A DNA stretch of 6,391 bases from assembly GCA_022360595.1 (NCBI GenBank), contig JAKSCN010000548.1, positions 1-6,391 on the forward strand, read 5' to 3'. Position 1 is the first letter of the stretch. Each line of letters begins with the position of its first letter. Positions 5,907-6,391 of this stretch are shown piece by piece. The DNA is from Chromatiales bacterium (GTDB lineage Bacteria > Pseudomonadota > Gammaproteobacteria > Chromatiales > Chromatiaceae). Made by a program: the position numbers and the translations under genes. The notes under the pieces were generated by a model that had not been told where the DNA came from, made no database searches, and saw only the letters and a list, made by a program, of their open reading frames with translations.

Positions 5907-6391
5907 ATGGCAAGATTACAGCAACAATACCGCGATGAGATCGTAGGTCAGCTGAAAGAGAAATTCAGCTATAACAGCGTGATGGAAGTGCCCAGAATCA
6001 CCAAAATCACCCTAAACATGGGTGTGGGTGAGGCTGTCGGCGACAAAAAGGTTATGGAGAACGCTGTCGGTGATCTGGAAAAAATCGCTGGTCAGAAGGT
6101 CATTGTTAACCTAGCGCGTAAGTCAGTTGCGGGTTTCAAAATTCGTGAAGGCTGGCCCGTAGGTTGTAAAGTGACTCTGCGTCGCGAGCGTATGTATGAA
6201 TTTTTGGATCGCCTGATCAATATTGCGATTCCTCGTATTCGTGACTTTCGTGGCATGAATGGCAAATCATTCGACGGTCGTGGTAACTACTCCATGGGCG
6301 TAAAGGAACAGATTATGTTTCCTGAAATCGACTACGATAAAGTAGACGCGCTGCGTGGTTTGGACATTACGATCACCACTACCGCTAAGAC
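5907..6391 (+). CDS. rplE: 50S ribosomal protein L5 (3' end outside window)
   Basis: The first 161 codons of L5 are present; E. coli L5 has 179, so about 18 residues are missing at the C-terminus only because the window ends. L5 binds 5S rRNA, joins L18 in the central protuberance and touches P-site tRNA. Visible are MARLQQQYRDEIVGQLKEKF (1-20), VPRITKITLNMGVGEAVGDK (28-47), which includes the L5 signature, the tRNA-contacting loop ARKSVAGFKIREGWPVGCKV (70-89), and RDFRGMNGKSFDGRGNYSMG (112-131). The last codons read LDITITTTAK. GGAAAGG at 5896-5902 is the Shine-Dalgarno, 4 bases from the ATG, with GAGG at 5891-5894 as an alternative. A possible S8 operator fold covers codons 5-16. Confidence 0.97.
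   Translation, partial: MARLQQQYRDEIVGQLKEKFSYNSVMEVPRITKITLNMGVGEAVGDKKVMENAVGDLEKIAGQKVIVNLARKSVAGFKIREGWPVGCKVTLRRERMYEFLDRLINIAIPRIRDFRGMNGKSFDGRGNYSMGVKEQIMFPEIDYDKVDALRGLDITITTTAK
5919..5954 (+). promoter_or_regulatory. Candidate S8 repressor site in the rplE start region
   Basis: The mRNA over codons 5-16 of rplE can fold into a helix broken by asymmetric internal loops: CAGC (5919-5922) with GCTG (5951-5954), ACC (5929-5931) with GGT (5946-5948), and CGAT (5933-5936) with ATCG (5940-5943) around a GAG loop. In E. coli, S8 represses the spc operon by binding a structured site at the start of the L5 gene that mimics its 16S rRNA target. The position here is the same, in the codons for QQQYRDEIVGQL. 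I could not confirm the specific S8-recognised internal-loop bases, and short helices of this kind arise by chance, so this is a candidate only. Confidence 0.3.

Overview
The window is a stretch of the conserved str-S10-spc ribosomal protein cluster, all on the + strand and packed almost without gaps. Order: 3' end of tuf (EF-Tu), rpsJ (S10), rplC (L3), rplD (L4), rplW (L23), rplB (L2), rpsS (S19), rplV (L22), rpsC (S3), rplP (L16), rpmC (L29), rpsQ (S17), then the start of the spc operon with rplN (L14), rplX (L24) and the first 161 codons of rplE (L5). Every protein was identified by direct resemblance to its well-known bacterial family.

The sequences are closest to gammaproteobacterial versions as I remember them: S10, L22, L16, S3, L14 and L5 align with E. 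coli almost without gaps, and L3 carries the GQCQTPGRVFKGKKM stretch I associate with Pseudomonas-type L3. Moderate GC content and heavy use of CGT arginine and GGT glycine codons fit a highly expressed chromosomal locus. I suggest a gammaproteobacterium outside the enterics (Pseudomonas/marine-gamma-like); genus cannot be fixed from this window.

Layout: positions 1-5129 hold the str tail and the whole S10 operon (eleven genes). Spacing runs from a 4-base overlap (rplD/rplW, rpmC/rpsQ) to 40 bases (rplW/rplB), and most genes have a visible Shine-Dalgarno. The largest gap, 60 bases at 5130-5189, sits at the S10/spc boundary. The tuf-rpsJ gap is only 7 bases, so the long leader that carries L4-mediated control in E. 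coli is not there. A folded element over the first codons of rplE lies where the E. coli S8 repressor site lies, and may be its counterpart.

The products assemble together: S10, S19, S3 and S17 in the 30S subunit, and L3, L4, L23, L2, L22, L16, L29, L14, L24 and L5 in the 50S subunit. L4, L22, L23, L24 and L29 line or ring the peptide exit tunnel, L2, L3 and L16 surround the peptidyl transferase centre, and L5 contacts P-site tRNA. I found no mobile element, RNA gene, CRISPR array or unknown coding gene. This is a core housekeeping region; the points worth a second look are regulatory (missing S10 leader, S8-like fold, S10/spc junction) plus one unusual residue in the L4 tunnel loop.
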